From Acidobacteriota bacterium (lineage in GTDB: Bacteria; Acidobacteriota; UBA6911): a DNA stretch of 50,546 nucleotides. Shown one piece after another: positions 1-7,799 of this stretch (positions are counted from its first letter, which is position 1; the number at the start of each line of letters is the position of its first letter). The notes beneath the pieces are model-generated. The model was given only the letters and a program-made list of their open reading frames with translations, did no database searches and was not told the DNA's origin. Both the position numbers and the translations under genes were made by a program. The stretch covers positions 1 to 50,546 of the forward strand of contig JAISUT010000044.1 of assembly GCA_031271905.1 (NCBI GenBank), in the 5' to 3' direction.

Positions 1-2406
1 CTACACATCCTTGGTGACCTGCACCAGCGTCTGGCTCGACATGGCGGTCACAAGCGGGTCATACGCCTTCTCGCTCACGTCGTACATCGAGTTGGTGTTC
101 GCCCCCAGCTTCAGCGGCGGCAAGTCCGGCTTTTTCAACTCCTCGCATCCCTGCCACCAGCCGTGCAACGCCATGACGGTGTCCTTGCGGATGCCGGGGT
201 TGACCTCCGCCTTCAGCCGGATGGCGTTGTGGGGCGACTCGACGATCACCCAGTCGCCGTCCTTGATGCCGCGCGCCCGCGCCGTCGCGGGGTGGATCTG
301 CACCGTCGGATCGGGCATCACCTCGCGCAAGTACGGCACGTTGCGCAGCCAAGAGGCGTTGTAGACCTTGGAGGTGTGGAAATCGGAGAAGACCAGCGGG
401 TACTTCTTCAACAGCTCCGGCGTGGCGGTCGGGCTCTCAGGCGGCTCGCGCCATTCCGGCAGCGGGTTGAAGCCCGCCGCCTCGAAAGTCGTGTTGTAGA
501 TCGCCACCTTCCCTTGCGGCAGGTAGGGCGCTCCTGAAAGCCGCGTGCTGCGCGCGGAGAACGCCTGCGCGTATTTCTCGTAGACCGGTTGGCGCGCGCC
601 CTCCCGCACGATCCCCTCGGGCTTGGCGAGCACTGCCTTCAAGTCGATGCCCCGGGATTGCAACTGCTCCCGCTCCCATTCGCGCAGGCTGCCGTTCCAG
701 AAGTCCTTGCCATATCCCATGCGCGCTCCCAGCTCGATCCAGAACTCGTAGTCGGACTTGGACTCGCCGATGGGGGGGATCACCCGTCGGCGCGGCATGA
801 TCCAGTTGCCGCCCCCTTCGACCGGATGGTCGATCTCGTACATGGTCGAGATCGGGATCACGATGTCGGCGTAGTTCATGTCGGCGGTGCGCATCACGTC
901 GAGGATCACGTAGAAATCGACCTTCTTGAGCGCCTCCAGCACGGTCTTGGTGCCGCGCGTGCTGGTCGTGGGCTGCGTGCCGGGCGAGAAGATCGTCCGG
1001 ATCTTGTAGGGCTTGCCGGTGAGTATGTTCTGCAAGACGCGGAAGTACGCGGACGACGTCCCTTCCGGCCCCGGCTGGAACGGCAGAGGGAATTCGGGGC
1101 CGACGATCTTGTCCACCATCTCCTGCGTGTAGCGTTCGCGAAGCGTCAACGACTCCCTCGACGGGCTTGGCTTCGCCTTGGATTTGTCGCCCGGCTTGGC
1201 TTTGGGTGCGGGCTCGCCAGCGCCCCCCTGCCCGCCGCCGCCAAGGAGGTTCCCCCCCTTCCGGTCCAGGTGACCGGTGATGGCGATCAGGATGGCGACC
1301 GCGCGCACCGCGTCGTTGCAGCTCGGCGCGTGCTCGAACCCGTTGCCGGTCTCGACGCTGGCGCGCTTGGTGGTGGCGTACAGGCGCGCCACCTCGCGGA
1401 TCTGCGCGGCGGGCACGCCTGAGATCCTTTCCGCCCACTCCGGCGTGTACTTCTGGACGTGCGGCACCAGCTTGTCGAAGCCGTATGTCCATTTCTCCAC
1501 GAACTCCTTGTCGTAGAGCTTCTCCTTGACGACGACGTGCAGCAGCGCCAGCGCGAAGGCCGCGTCGGTGCCAGGCCGGATGGGCACCCAGATGTCCGAC
1601 AGCGCCACGTCCGGCTCCATCGTCGGCTTGACGGCGATGATCTTGACCCCGCGCGCCTTGGCCTCCAAGAGCCGCCGCGCCCCTCCTTTGGCGCATCCTG
1701 CGTAAATCGGCTGTTTCGCCCAGATGATCAACAGGTCGGCGTTGTCGGCGTCCGGGTTCGGCGAGCCGCCCAACGTATATTGGAAGGAAAAGCCTTTCTG
1801 CATGGCGCAGATGCCGCTGTGACCGAAATTGGGGCTGCCGTGCGCCGTGAGGAACCGGTACATGTATGTCTTGTAGGGCCGTCCGGCGGGAGAGAGCATC
1901 GCCAGCGACTCCGGGCCATATTTCTCTTTCTGATCCTTCAGCTTCGCCACGATGGTGTCGAGCGCCTCGTCCCAACTGATGCGCTGGAACTTCCCCTCCC
2001 CCTTGGCACCGACCCGCTTGAGCGGGTGGCGGATGCGTTGCGGGGAATAGACCCATTGCGGCGCGGCGTGCGACTTGCCGCAGTTGCGCCCCCTGTTCAA
2101 CGGGGCCTCGGGAAAGGGCTCGATGCCGACGAAGCGCCCGTCGCGCACGACGGCGTTGATGCCGCATCCTTGGGCGGGGCCGCACATGGCGCACATGGTG
2201 GGGACGATCTGCTCTTTCGCCGCATTCTCCCTGGCGGCGGCGCAAAGCGGTTGGAGCAGGCCGGTCGATTCCAACGCCAGGGACTGGACGCCCAGCGCCC
2301 CCGCCGCTTTCAAAAGGCCGCGCCGGGTGATCCCACCGCCGTCTGGCGGCGACGGCTTGGAGGGGGATAGGGATGGAGGCTGGTTGCAGATGCTATGAAT
2401 CCTCAT
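1..2406 (-). CDS. Tat-exported molybdopterin oxidoreductase (PsrA/PhsA-like catalytic subunit)
   Basis: This 801-residue protein looks like the catalytic subunit of a periplasmic molybdopterin oxidoreductase of the DMSO reductase superfamily, in the polysulfide/thiosulfate reductase and formate dehydrogenase group. A twin-arginine signal (R28-R29, then a hydrophobic Ala/Gly/Leu stretch) points to Tat export. Cysteines C72, C75, C81 and C109 form the N-terminal 4Fe-4S site. C200, in GHSGIC, is the likely molybdenum ligand, so this is a Cys enzyme and not a Sec enzyme. A Gly/Pro/Lys-rich insertion lies near residues 395-425. The C-terminal part carries the cofactor-binding domain ending near DPLVTAMSSQTLVQV. 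The stop codon is the first three bases of the window, so the gene is complete. It starts 24 bp after the M28 peptidase gene and is probably cotranscribed with it. Partner iron-sulfur and membrane subunits are not visible here, and the substrate cannot be told from sequence. Confidence 0.9.
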   Translation of the reverse strand: MRIHSICNQPPSLSPSKPSPPDGGGITRRGLLKAAGALGVQSLALESTGLLQPLCAAARENAAKEQIVPTMCAMCGPAQGCGINAVVRDGRFVGIEPFPEAPLNRGRNCGKSHAAPQWVYSPQRIRHPLKRVGAKGEGKFQRISWDEALDTIVAKLKDQKEKYGPESLAMLSPAGRPYKTYMYRFLTAHGSPNFGHSGICAMQKGFSFQYTLGGSPNPDADNADLLIIWAKQPIYAGCAKGGARRLLEAKARGVKIIAVKPTMEPDVALSDIWVPIRPGTDAAFALALLHVVVKEKLYDKEFVEKWTYGFDKLVPHVQKYTPEWAERISGVPAAQIREVARLYATTKRASVETGNGFEHAPSCNDAVRAVAILIAITGHLDRKGGNLLGGGGQGGAGEPAPKAKPGDKSKAKPSPSRESLTLRERYTQEMVDKIVGPEFPLPFQPGPEGTSSAYFRVLQNILTGKPYKIRTIFSPGTQPTTSTRGTKTVLEALKKVDFYVILDVMRTADMNYADIVIPISTMYEIDHPVEGGGNWIMPRRRVIPPIGESKSDYEFWIELGARMGYGKDFWNGSLREWEREQLQSRGIDLKAVLAKPEGIVREGARQPVYEKYAQAFSARSTRLSGAPYLPQGKVAIYNTTFEAAGFNPLPEWREPPESPTATPELLKKYPLVFSDFHTSKVYNASWLRNVPYLREVMPDPTVQIHPATARARGIKDGDWVIVESPHNAIRLKAEVNPGIRKDTVMALHGWWQGCEELKKPDLPPLKLGANTNSMYDVSEKAYDPLVTAMSSQTLVQVTKDV

Positions 2407-2430
2407 GATTGCGTCACCTCGTAGTCCAAG

Positions 2431-4080
2431 TTAAAAGCCTTTTGCGTCCGGGTCGGGTTCCGGCGTCTCGATGCGCGGCAGGATGTCCGGGCGCGTCGCC
2501 GCGTTGTAGACGAACCATGCCTCGACTAACGCCCCCTGCATCACGTCGCCTTTCTGCACGCGGTCGTAGAGATCCATGTTCGAATGGTGCGTGCGCGACA
2601 TGTACTCCACCGGATCCTGCGTGAAGTTGACGCCGCTCAAGCCTATCCATGAGAAAGACGCGGAATCGGAGCCGCCCGGAGCCTTCGTCGCCCCCGCCGT
2701 CTGGCCGGTCACGGCGATCATGCCCAGATCCTTGACCGGCGCCACCCAGGATCGGAAGACCGCAGCCAGCTCGTCGCTCCCCAGGGCGGTCACCGCGCGG
2801 AGGCGGCCGGTGCCCATGTCGTTGTTGAAGTAGACGGCCAGCTTGTCGTACTCGGGCGTCTTCGCCATCGTCTTGCGCGGTGCGAAGTGCTGCTGCACGT
2901 ATGCCAGCGAGCCGAGCAGCCCCTGCTCCTCTCCGCCCCACAGCGCCACCCGCACCGTGCGCGCCAGAGGTTTGATGAGCTTGGCCTGCTGGAGCTTGGC
3001 GATGATGCGCACCGCCTCCAGCGAGACCGCCGCGCCGGTGGCGTTGTCCGTGGCGCCCGTGCCCCCCTGCCAGCTATCGAAGTGACCGCCGAGCATGACG
3101 ACTTCGTCGGGCTTGGTCGCGCCCGGGAGTTCGCCGATCACGTTGAAGCTGTCGAGGTCGTCCTTCTGGTATTCCACTTGGATGTCGAAGGTCAATGTCG
3201 GGTGTTCGCCATGCTGGAGCAGGCGCACCACGCGGTTGTATTGCTCCGGCGTTATCGCCGCCGTCGGGGGGCCGACGGGATCCGCCGGATCCTGCGAGCC
3301 GCCGTAAGTCGCGAAGACCGTGCCGCCGTCGCCGTTATAGCCGGGCGTCAGGGCGACCAGCACCCCTTCCTCCTTCAGAAAGGCGTTGATCTTGTTGCGC
3401 AACTCCCTGCCGCTCGCGGCGGCGGTCGATGCCGATTGCGGCGTGATGACGCCGGGGCGCGGCGGTTCCGAACCGGGACGGGGGCCGCCGGAGCCGCCCA
3501 GTCGCGAAGGGTCGTTCGTCAATGTGCGCGCATAGACCTCCTCGTCGGAAAGCCGGCGCGATTCCACCTCGGTGTGCGGCGTCAGCTCGCGCGGCTCGAA
3601 GATCAGCGCGACCTTCCCCTTGAGCGTCCCCCTGTATTTCTCGAAATCGGCATCGGAGCGTAGCGGCGTCCACACCGCCTCCGCCGTCACAGGGCCGTCC
3701 GTGCCCGGCGTCCACGCCAGCGGGAACCCGATCAACGGGGCGTACGACGGCGTTTCCAGCGCACCGTAGAACTTCTTGACCTGCCAGCCGTAGCCGAAGG
3801 GCCCGAACGGCTCCAGGTGGACGTTCTGCAAGCCCCATTCCTTCATCTGCCTCATCGCCCACTCGGCGGCGGCGCGATGGTTGCGGCTGTTGGTCACGCG
3901 CGGCCCGTAGACCTCGCTGATGTGATAGATCAGCTCCATCACCTGCGAGCGCTCGAACGCCTCGCGCTTGAGGGCGTTCAACGCTTGCAAGTCCACCTTG
4001 TCGCCGCCCGACTCCTGCCCGGACGCCGTCATCCCGACCATCACCGCGACCACGACCAACCTTGCCATCCAACGGATCAT
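2431..4080 (-). CDS. Secreted M28-family zinc metallopeptidase (carboxypeptidase Q-like)
   Basis: A 549-residue secreted zinc peptidase of family M28. The N-terminus (MIRWMARLVVVAVMVGMTASGQ) is a signal peptide. The ATG at 4080 is chosen over the longer frame because a GGGAGGGAG ribosome site lies about 8 nt upstream and the signal peptide then starts correctly. A protease-associated-type insert occupies roughly residues 130-290. The metal-binding signature follows in order: GGHFDSW (His and Asp), ATDNATG (bridging Asp), WGGEEQG (catalytic and binding Glu), NNDMGTG (Asp) and THHSNMD (His). The family removes amino acids or dipeptides from peptides outside the cytoplasm. It is the first gene of a likely two-gene operon with the molybdopterin oxidoreductase, expressed from the promoter at 4306-4334. 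No functional link between the two enzymes is evident. Confidence 0.9.
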   Translation of the reverse strand: MIRWMARLVVVAVMVGMTASGQESGGDKVDLQALNALKREAFERSQVMELIYHISEVYGPRVTNSRNHRAAAEWAMRQMKEWGLQNVHLEPFGPFGYGWQVKKFYGALETPSYAPLIGFPLAWTPGTDGPVTAEAVWTPLRSDADFEKYRGTLKGKVALIFEPRELTPHTEVESRRLSDEEVYARTLTNDPSRLGGSGGPRPGSEPPRPGVITPQSASTAAASGRELRNKINAFLKEEGVLVALTPGYNGDGGTVFATYGGSQDPADPVGPPTAAITPEQYNRVVRLLQHGEHPTLTFDIQVEYQKDDLDSFNVIGELPGATKPDEVVMLGGHFDSWQGGTGATDNATGAAVSLEAVRIIAKLQQAKLIKPLARTVRVALWGGEEQGLLGSLAYVQQHFAPRKTMAKTPEYDKLAVYFNNDMGTGRLRAVTALGSDELAAVFRSWVAPVKDLGMIAVTGQTAGATKAPGGSDSASFSWIGLSGVNFTQDPVEYMSRTHHSNMDLYDRVQKGDVMQGALVEAWFVYNAATRPDILPRIETPEPDPDAKGF

Positions 4081-4167
4081 GAAGACTCCCTCCCGTGAAA
4101 AGAAAAATGTGGTGAAATCCAAACTGGAGGCTTCCGATGGTGTGCGGTCAGCCGTCAAAACCCTTCA

Positions 4168-4230
4168 GGGAACCTCCAAAAGCCCCGGATACTGCGTTGC
4201 GCCTTGTCTCCGAGGTTTTTAGAGGCTCCC
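4168..4230 (-). repeat. Deleted copy of the 120-bp palindromic repeat (family 1)
   Basis: The two ends (GGGAACCTCC and AGAGGCTCCC) and the adjoining arms match the full-length family-1 elements at 26126, 27177, 34402, 34727 and 44186, in the same orientation as the 27177 copy. The central hairpin is missing. It is flanked by the exact 4-bp direct repeat TTCA (4164-4167 and 4231-4234), as expected of a target-site duplication. It lies in the 5' leader of the M28 operon. Confidence 0.8.
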
Positions 4231-4305
4231 TTCAACGAGTCGTCCGGTTCGTTCAGCGACCTGATTGCCACCGGACAATTCGGCGGGCGTTTTTGCAACA
4301 TCCAA

Positions 4306-4334
4306 ATGCTAATAATTCCCATAGGGATTGTCAA
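4306..4334 (-). promoter_or_regulatory. Sigma70-type promoter for the M28/molybdopterin operon
   Basis: Reading the minus strand, TTGACA (4334-4329) is followed after exactly 17 bp by TAGCAT (4311-4306). The -35 is perfect and the -10 is fair. Transcription would start near 4299 and give a leader of about 220 nt before the M28 start at 4080, containing the deleted palindromic repeat. The -35 also sits in an inverted repeat, TCAAG-TACG-CTTGA, that could bind a regulator. Confidence 0.55.
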
Positions 4335-4615
4335 GTACGCTTGATCGCATCGCATCGCATTGGACTTGGCGGCTCTTGAATGAATGTGTTGTTTTTCATG
4401 TGGCGCATGCAAACCCTCACAGGGTTTTTCCCGAAGCCCGTTTTCCTGGAAGATTTCAAAGTGTACTCTGCACTCTAGGAAGGAAATTTATGAGTGAGCC
4501 TGTCTTCATTACAATGGAGGCTTGTCGAGCAAGCCGCCGAGGAACGGCTTGACCGGCATCGAGCGTGTCGTTCCCCGCAATCGGCATGGCGTTGGCGGAG
4601 CTTGGGCGGCAAACG

Positions 4616-5209
4616 TCACGCTTCGAAACGCAGGACGCCCCGCTCGGTCGCGACGCAGTCCACGCGGATGTCGTGCGCCTCGCGGGGGACGCGGGCGATC
4701 AGCATCCGCTCGCGCGCGACGCCGCAGGCGAAGGCCCGCGTGCGGGGGAGGTAGGCGTCGTAATAGCCCGCGCCGTGGCCCAGCCGGTAGCCGTCCCGGT
4801 CGAAGGCGACGGCGGGGACGACGACGAAGTCGAGTTCTTCGGGCTTTAGCACCGGCGCGGCGTCCGGCGGCTCCGGGATGCCGAACTTGGACGGGACCAG
4901 CCCCGCCTCCAGTTCTTCCAACGACGCGACCAGGCGCGCCTCCATCGCCCGCTTGGGGAAGGTGCGGGGGAGCGCGACGGCCTTGCCCAGCGCCAGTGCG
5001 CGGCGCATCATGGCGTGCGTGTCCGGCTCGCGCCAGATGCTGTAGAAAAAAAGGACGCTGCGGGCGCGCTGGAATTCCGGCAGGGCGAAAAGGCTGTGGG
5101 CGATGCCCTCGTCGCTCGCCTTGATGTAGTCCTCCGGCAGGGCGGCCTCTTTCGCCATCCACGCCTTGCGCAGCTCCGGCTTCCCGTCCACGTCGCCCAT
5201 CTCGCCCAT
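4616..5209 (-). CDS. 5-formyltetrahydrofolate cyclo-ligase family protein
   Basis: A 197-residue member of the 5-FTHF cyclo-ligase (methenyl-THF synthetase) family, which converts 5-formyl-THF to 5,10-methenyl-THF with ATP. Visible family features are the N-terminal helix with KPELRKAWMAKEAAL, the central SVLFFYSIWREPDT strand region, ALPRTFP, and the diagnostic C-terminal GYRLGHGAGYYDAYL loop that binds phosphate and ATP. The ATG at 5209 is preferred because a GGGGGA ribosome site precedes it and upstream residues do not resemble the family. A second ATG lies three codons in. The length fits the family. It is divergent from the aldo/keto reductase gene at 5431. In many proteobacteria the 6S RNA gene neighbours this gene, but no 6S-like structure was recognised here. 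Confidence 0.88.
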   Translation of the reverse strand: MGEMGDVDGKPELRKAWMAKEAALPEDYIKASDEGIAHSLFALPEFQRARSVLFFYSIWREPDTHAMMRRALALGKAVALPRTFPKRAMEARLVASLEELEAGLVPSKFGIPEPPDAAPVLKPEELDFVVVPAVAFDRDGYRLGHGAGYYDAYLPRTRAFACGVARERMLIARVPREAHDIRVDCVATERGVLRFEA

Positions 5210-5430
5210 CGGGTTTATTCCCCCTTTTTTCCCTCGGAACCTATTTCGCAACGCACCGCCGAAAAATGAAATCTTAACCCAGCCGCCCCGCGTCGTGTTA
5301 AATAAAAAATGGTAGCTTTCATGAAGCGTTTGGTAGTAAGGTGAAGCAAGCCGTCCCTTCAAATGCGGCGGGAATTCCTACGGAGGGGACGCGGCACGGT
5401 TTACAGGGTATGGACAGACAAGGAGGGGTT

Positions 5431-6603
5431 GTGGATTCCAACAAGTCACGCAGGGAATTTTTACAGGCAGGGCTGGCGTTGCCAGCGGTGGGGATCGCCG
5501 CTTCGGGCGGTCTCAACAACTTTTTGCAGGAATCCCCCAAGGTGGTGTATCGCACGTTGGGCAACACGGGGCTGAAGGTGACCGGCGTCGGCTACGGCAT
5601 CGGCTTCAACCCGGTTCCCGAAGCGGTGGCGCGCGCCATCGACCTGGGCATCAATTACTACGACACGTCCCGCGACTACGGCGAGAGCGAGGCGATCTTC
5701 GCCAAGGTCATCAAGGGCAAGCGCGACAAGATCGTCATCGCCACCAAGTCGCCGTCGCGCAAGAAGGAGGACATCCTGAACGACCTCGACACCAGCCTCA
5801 AGGCGCTGGAGACCGACCACGTCGACATCTGGCACCTGCACGCGCGCGACGTGCCGACGTCCATCCCCGACGAGGCCATCGAGGCGATGCGGGAGTGCAA
5901 GAAGTCGGGCAAGGCGCGCTTCATCGGCTTCAGTTGCCACGACCCGAACCGGATGGCCGACTTCGCCATCGAAAACAAGTTCGACGTGGTGCAGACCACA
6001 TACAGCTTCCCCATCGGCGGCTTTTACCGCAACAAGGCGGTGGAGAAACTGCACGCGGCGGGCATCGGCGTCATCGCGATGAAGGTCGTGGTGGGGCTGA
6101 CCGGGCTGAACCTGAAGAGCTTCGACAACCCGTCGGCGAGCGCCAGGAGCGCCTCCGAATTCTCCGACAAGACCGTCGCGGAGAACGGGCCGCTCGCGGG
6201 CATCAAGTGGGTGCTCAACAACCCGGCCATCGGCACGACGGTGCCGCACATGAAGACCATCCCCGAAGTGGAGACGAACTTCCGCGCCATGTCCGAGCCG
6301 TTCGCCCCCGCCGACGAGAAGCTGCTGTACGTGATGAACGAGCAGATCCGGCCCGACTACTGCCGCATGTGCTACACCTGTAGCGGCGCGTGTCCCAAGG
6401 GGATGCCGGTGACCGACGTGTTGCGCTTCCTCGCCTACAACGACTTCGCGGGCAACTTCCACCAGGCGCGGACGAACTTCCGCGACCTTGCCAAGGAGAT
6501 CCGCGACATCCGTTGCAGCGACTGCTCCTCTTGCGCGGTCGAGTGTCCGAACGGCGTGCATGTGCAGGCCCGGCTGGTCCGCGCGCAATCGATTTTGGCA
6601 TAA
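5431..6603 (+). CDS. Aldo/keto reductase with Tat signal and C-terminal double 4Fe-4S motif
   Basis: A 390-residue protein with three parts. An N-terminal twin-arginine signal (SRREFLQAGLALPAVGIAA) suggests Tat translocation. The middle is an aldo/keto reductase barrel beginning with YRTLGNTGLKVTGVGYG and including the catalytic-type NYYDTSRDYGESE (Asp and Tyr) and GFSCHDP. The tail holds two cysteine sets of form C-x2-C-x2-C-x3-C-P (CRMCYTCSGACP and CSDCSSCAVECP) separated by about 50 residues, typical of bacterial 4Fe-4S-containing aldo/keto reductases. A GTG start at 5431 is chosen because AGGAGGGG lies just upstream and places the signal at the N-terminus. An ATG at 5410 is possible but lacks a ribosome site. 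The substrate is unknown. It is followed after 18 bp by another Tat-signal protein. Confidence 0.88.
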   Translation: MDSNKSRREFLQAGLALPAVGIAASGGLNNFLQESPKVVYRTLGNTGLKVTGVGYGIGFNPVPEAVARAIDLGINYYDTSRDYGESEAIFAKVIKGKRDKIVIATKSPSRKKEDILNDLDTSLKALETDHVDIWHLHARDVPTSIPDEAIEAMRECKKSGKARFIGFSCHDPNRMADFAIENKFDVVQTTYSFPIGGFYRNKAVEKLHAAGIGVIAMKVVVGLTGLNLKSFDNPSASARSASEFSDKTVAENGPLAGIKWVLNNPAIGTTVPHMKTIPEVETNFRAMSEPFAPADEKLLYVMNEQIRPDYCRMCYTCSGACPKGMPVTDVLRFLAYNDFAGNFHQARTNFRDLAKEIRDIRCSDCSSCAVECPNGVHVQARLVRAQSILA

Positions 6604-6621
6604 CGAAAGGAGGCATGGCGA

Positions 6622-7476
6622 ATGAAAGACGCGAAAAGGCGGGACGGCGAACCGGAGCTCACGCCCGAACGGCGGGAGTTCCTCAAACAGTGCGCGGCGT
6701 TGGCGGGCGCGGGCGTCGCGGGTGTCGTCGTCGTCAGCGAGGCGGCGTTCGGGGCGGACATCGTGGCGGCGGACGACGCGCGCCTGGTGACGCAACGCAT
6801 CAAATATCCTACCGAGAAGGGGGAGATGGACGCCTACCTGGCGCGACCCAAGGACGACGAGAAGCATCCGGCGGTGATCGTCATCCAGGAGATCTTCGGC
6901 CTGACCCCGCACATCGAGGACGTGGCGCGGCGCATGGCGTTGGAAGGCTTCGTGGCCGTCGCCCCGGACGCGCTGACCCCCGTGGGCGGAACCGCAGCTT
7001 ACAGCGCGGGCGGCATGAAGGAGATGTTCCAGGCGATGGGCAAAGTGGAGCAGGCCGACCATGTGAAGAACTTCACGGCGGCGGTGCAGTATCTGAAGAC
7101 ACACCCCCAGTCCACCGGCAACGTGGGTTGCACCGGCTTTTGCTGGGGGGGCGGCATGACCAACCAAGTGGCGGTGCATTCCCCCGATTTGAAGGCGGCC
7201 GTCCCCTACTACGGGACCGTGCCTGCGGAAGCGGACGTGCCCAAGATCAAGGCGGCCATGCTGTGCCATTACGCCGAGAACGACGCCGGCATCAATGCGG
7301 GCATCCCCGCGTTCGAGGCCGCGCTCAAGAAGGCTGGCGTAGAATACCAGATCTTCTCCTACCCCGGCACGAACCACGGCTTCAACAACGACTCGGCCCC
7401 CGAGCGGTATCATAAAGAAGCCGCAGAGCAGTCGTGGAAGCGGACGATCGACTTCTTCAAGGAGAAGCTGGCGTAG
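6622..7476 (+). CDS. Dienelactone hydrolase family protein with Tat signal
   Basis: A 284-residue alpha/beta hydrolase of the dienelactone hydrolase family. The N-terminus RREFLKQCAALAGAGVAGVVVV is a Tat-type signal. The catalytic triad is visible as the nucleophile Cys in GFCWGG, the Asp in ENDAGINAG and the His in TNHGFNN. The family cleaves lactone or ester bonds, and many paralogues have unknown substrates. An AGGAGG ribosome site lies 10 nt before the ATG. It starts 18 bp after the aldo/keto reductase stop and is almost certainly in the same operon. That makes a two-gene unit of exported redox enzyme and hydrolase. Confidence 0.88.
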   Translation: MKDAKRRDGEPELTPERREFLKQCAALAGAGVAGVVVVSEAAFGADIVAADDARLVTQRIKYPTEKGEMDAYLARPKDDEKHPAVIVIQEIFGLTPHIEDVARRMALEGFVAVAPDALTPVGGTAAYSAGGMKEMFQAMGKVEQADHVKNFTAAVQYLKTHPQSTGNVGCTGFCWGGGMTNQVAVHSPDLKAAVPYYGTVPAEADVPKIKAAMLCHYAENDAGINAGIPAFEAALKKAGVEYQIFSYPGTNHGFNNDSAPERYHKEAAEQSWKRTIDFFKEKLA

Positions 7477-7500
7477 GGGTTTTCCTTTAGGTTGGATTTC

Positions 7501-7527
7501 GGGTGCGGCGGCTTGCTTGCCGCACCC
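7501..7527. other. Perfect 9-bp stem-loop after the hydrolase gene
   Basis: GGGTGCGGC (7501-7509) and GCCGCACCC (7519-7527) form a perfect stem with a 9-nt loop, 25 bp after the hydrolase stop codon. There is no U-tract on either side, so it may stabilise or attenuate the transcript and is not a standard intrinsic terminator. Confidence 0.45.
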
Positions 7528-7539
7528 GGATCGCTTGCC

Positions 7540-7776
7540 GTGTCCGCGACATGGAAAGGAGGCGACTGCGGCGTACACGCAATCATCCACAAAGAAGAAG
7601 AGTGGTACGTTGCCGAATGCCCGGACGCCGGCACGGTAAGCCCGGGGCTGACGATCGAAGAAGCGATCGACAACCTTAAAGAGGCCGCTTCGCTGTATCT
7701 GGAAGAATTCCCCGCCCCCGGCCGGCAAACTCCCATCCTCACCACGTTTGAGATCCCGACGCATGCCTGCGTATAA
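7540..7776 (+). pseudogene. Solitary HicB-family antitoxin, possibly decayed
   Basis: The translated segment HAIIHKEEEWYVAECPDAG followed by TIEEAIDNLKEAASLYLEEFP is a clear HicB/UPF0150 antitoxin core of about 65 residues. The start is uncertain. A strong AAAGGAGG site (7555-7562) stands exactly where the start should follow, but the in-frame codon at the expected place is GTA (7573) and not ATG. The only in-frame canonical start nearby is GTG at 7540, upstream of that ribosome site. No HicA toxin is present. An ATG at 7763, overlapping the end of hicB as hicA genes often do, opens only a 23-codon frame starting MPAYKKQQ before a stop. I infer a toxin-antitoxin remnant that lost hicA, though a functional orphan HicB is possible. 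Confidence 0.6.
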
Positions 7777-7799
7777 AAAGCAACAACCCGACTCCCTTT

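Larger units (their letters stand above)
4081..4615. other. Intergenic region: promoter and 5' leader of the M28 operon
   Basis: No convincing gene lies in these 535 bases. They hold a minus-strand promoter (4306-4334), a shortened palindromic repeat (4168-4230) inside the resulting leader, and a small hairpin at about 4519-4535 (GGCTTG-TCGAG-CAAGCC) downstream of the cyclo-ligase gene. The hairpin has no U-tract, so its role as a terminator is doubtful. Short open frames here have no coding signature. Confidence 0.6.

Noticed and set aside
1-2406. Selenocysteine in the molybdopterin enzyme, as in some formate dehydrogenases
   Set aside because: The likely molybdenum-ligand position is an ordinary Cys (C200) and the gene has no internal in-frame TGA.
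4340-4360. Tandem GCATC repeats as a functional repeat or the start of a CRISPR
   Set aside because: Only about three 5-bp units occur with no spacers or wider pattern; nothing elsewhere in the window resembles a CRISPR array.
5210-5430. A 6S RNA gene beside the 5-FTHF cyclo-ligase gene
   Set aside because: This linkage is common in proteobacteria, but no long hairpin with a central bubble could be drawn in either orientation.
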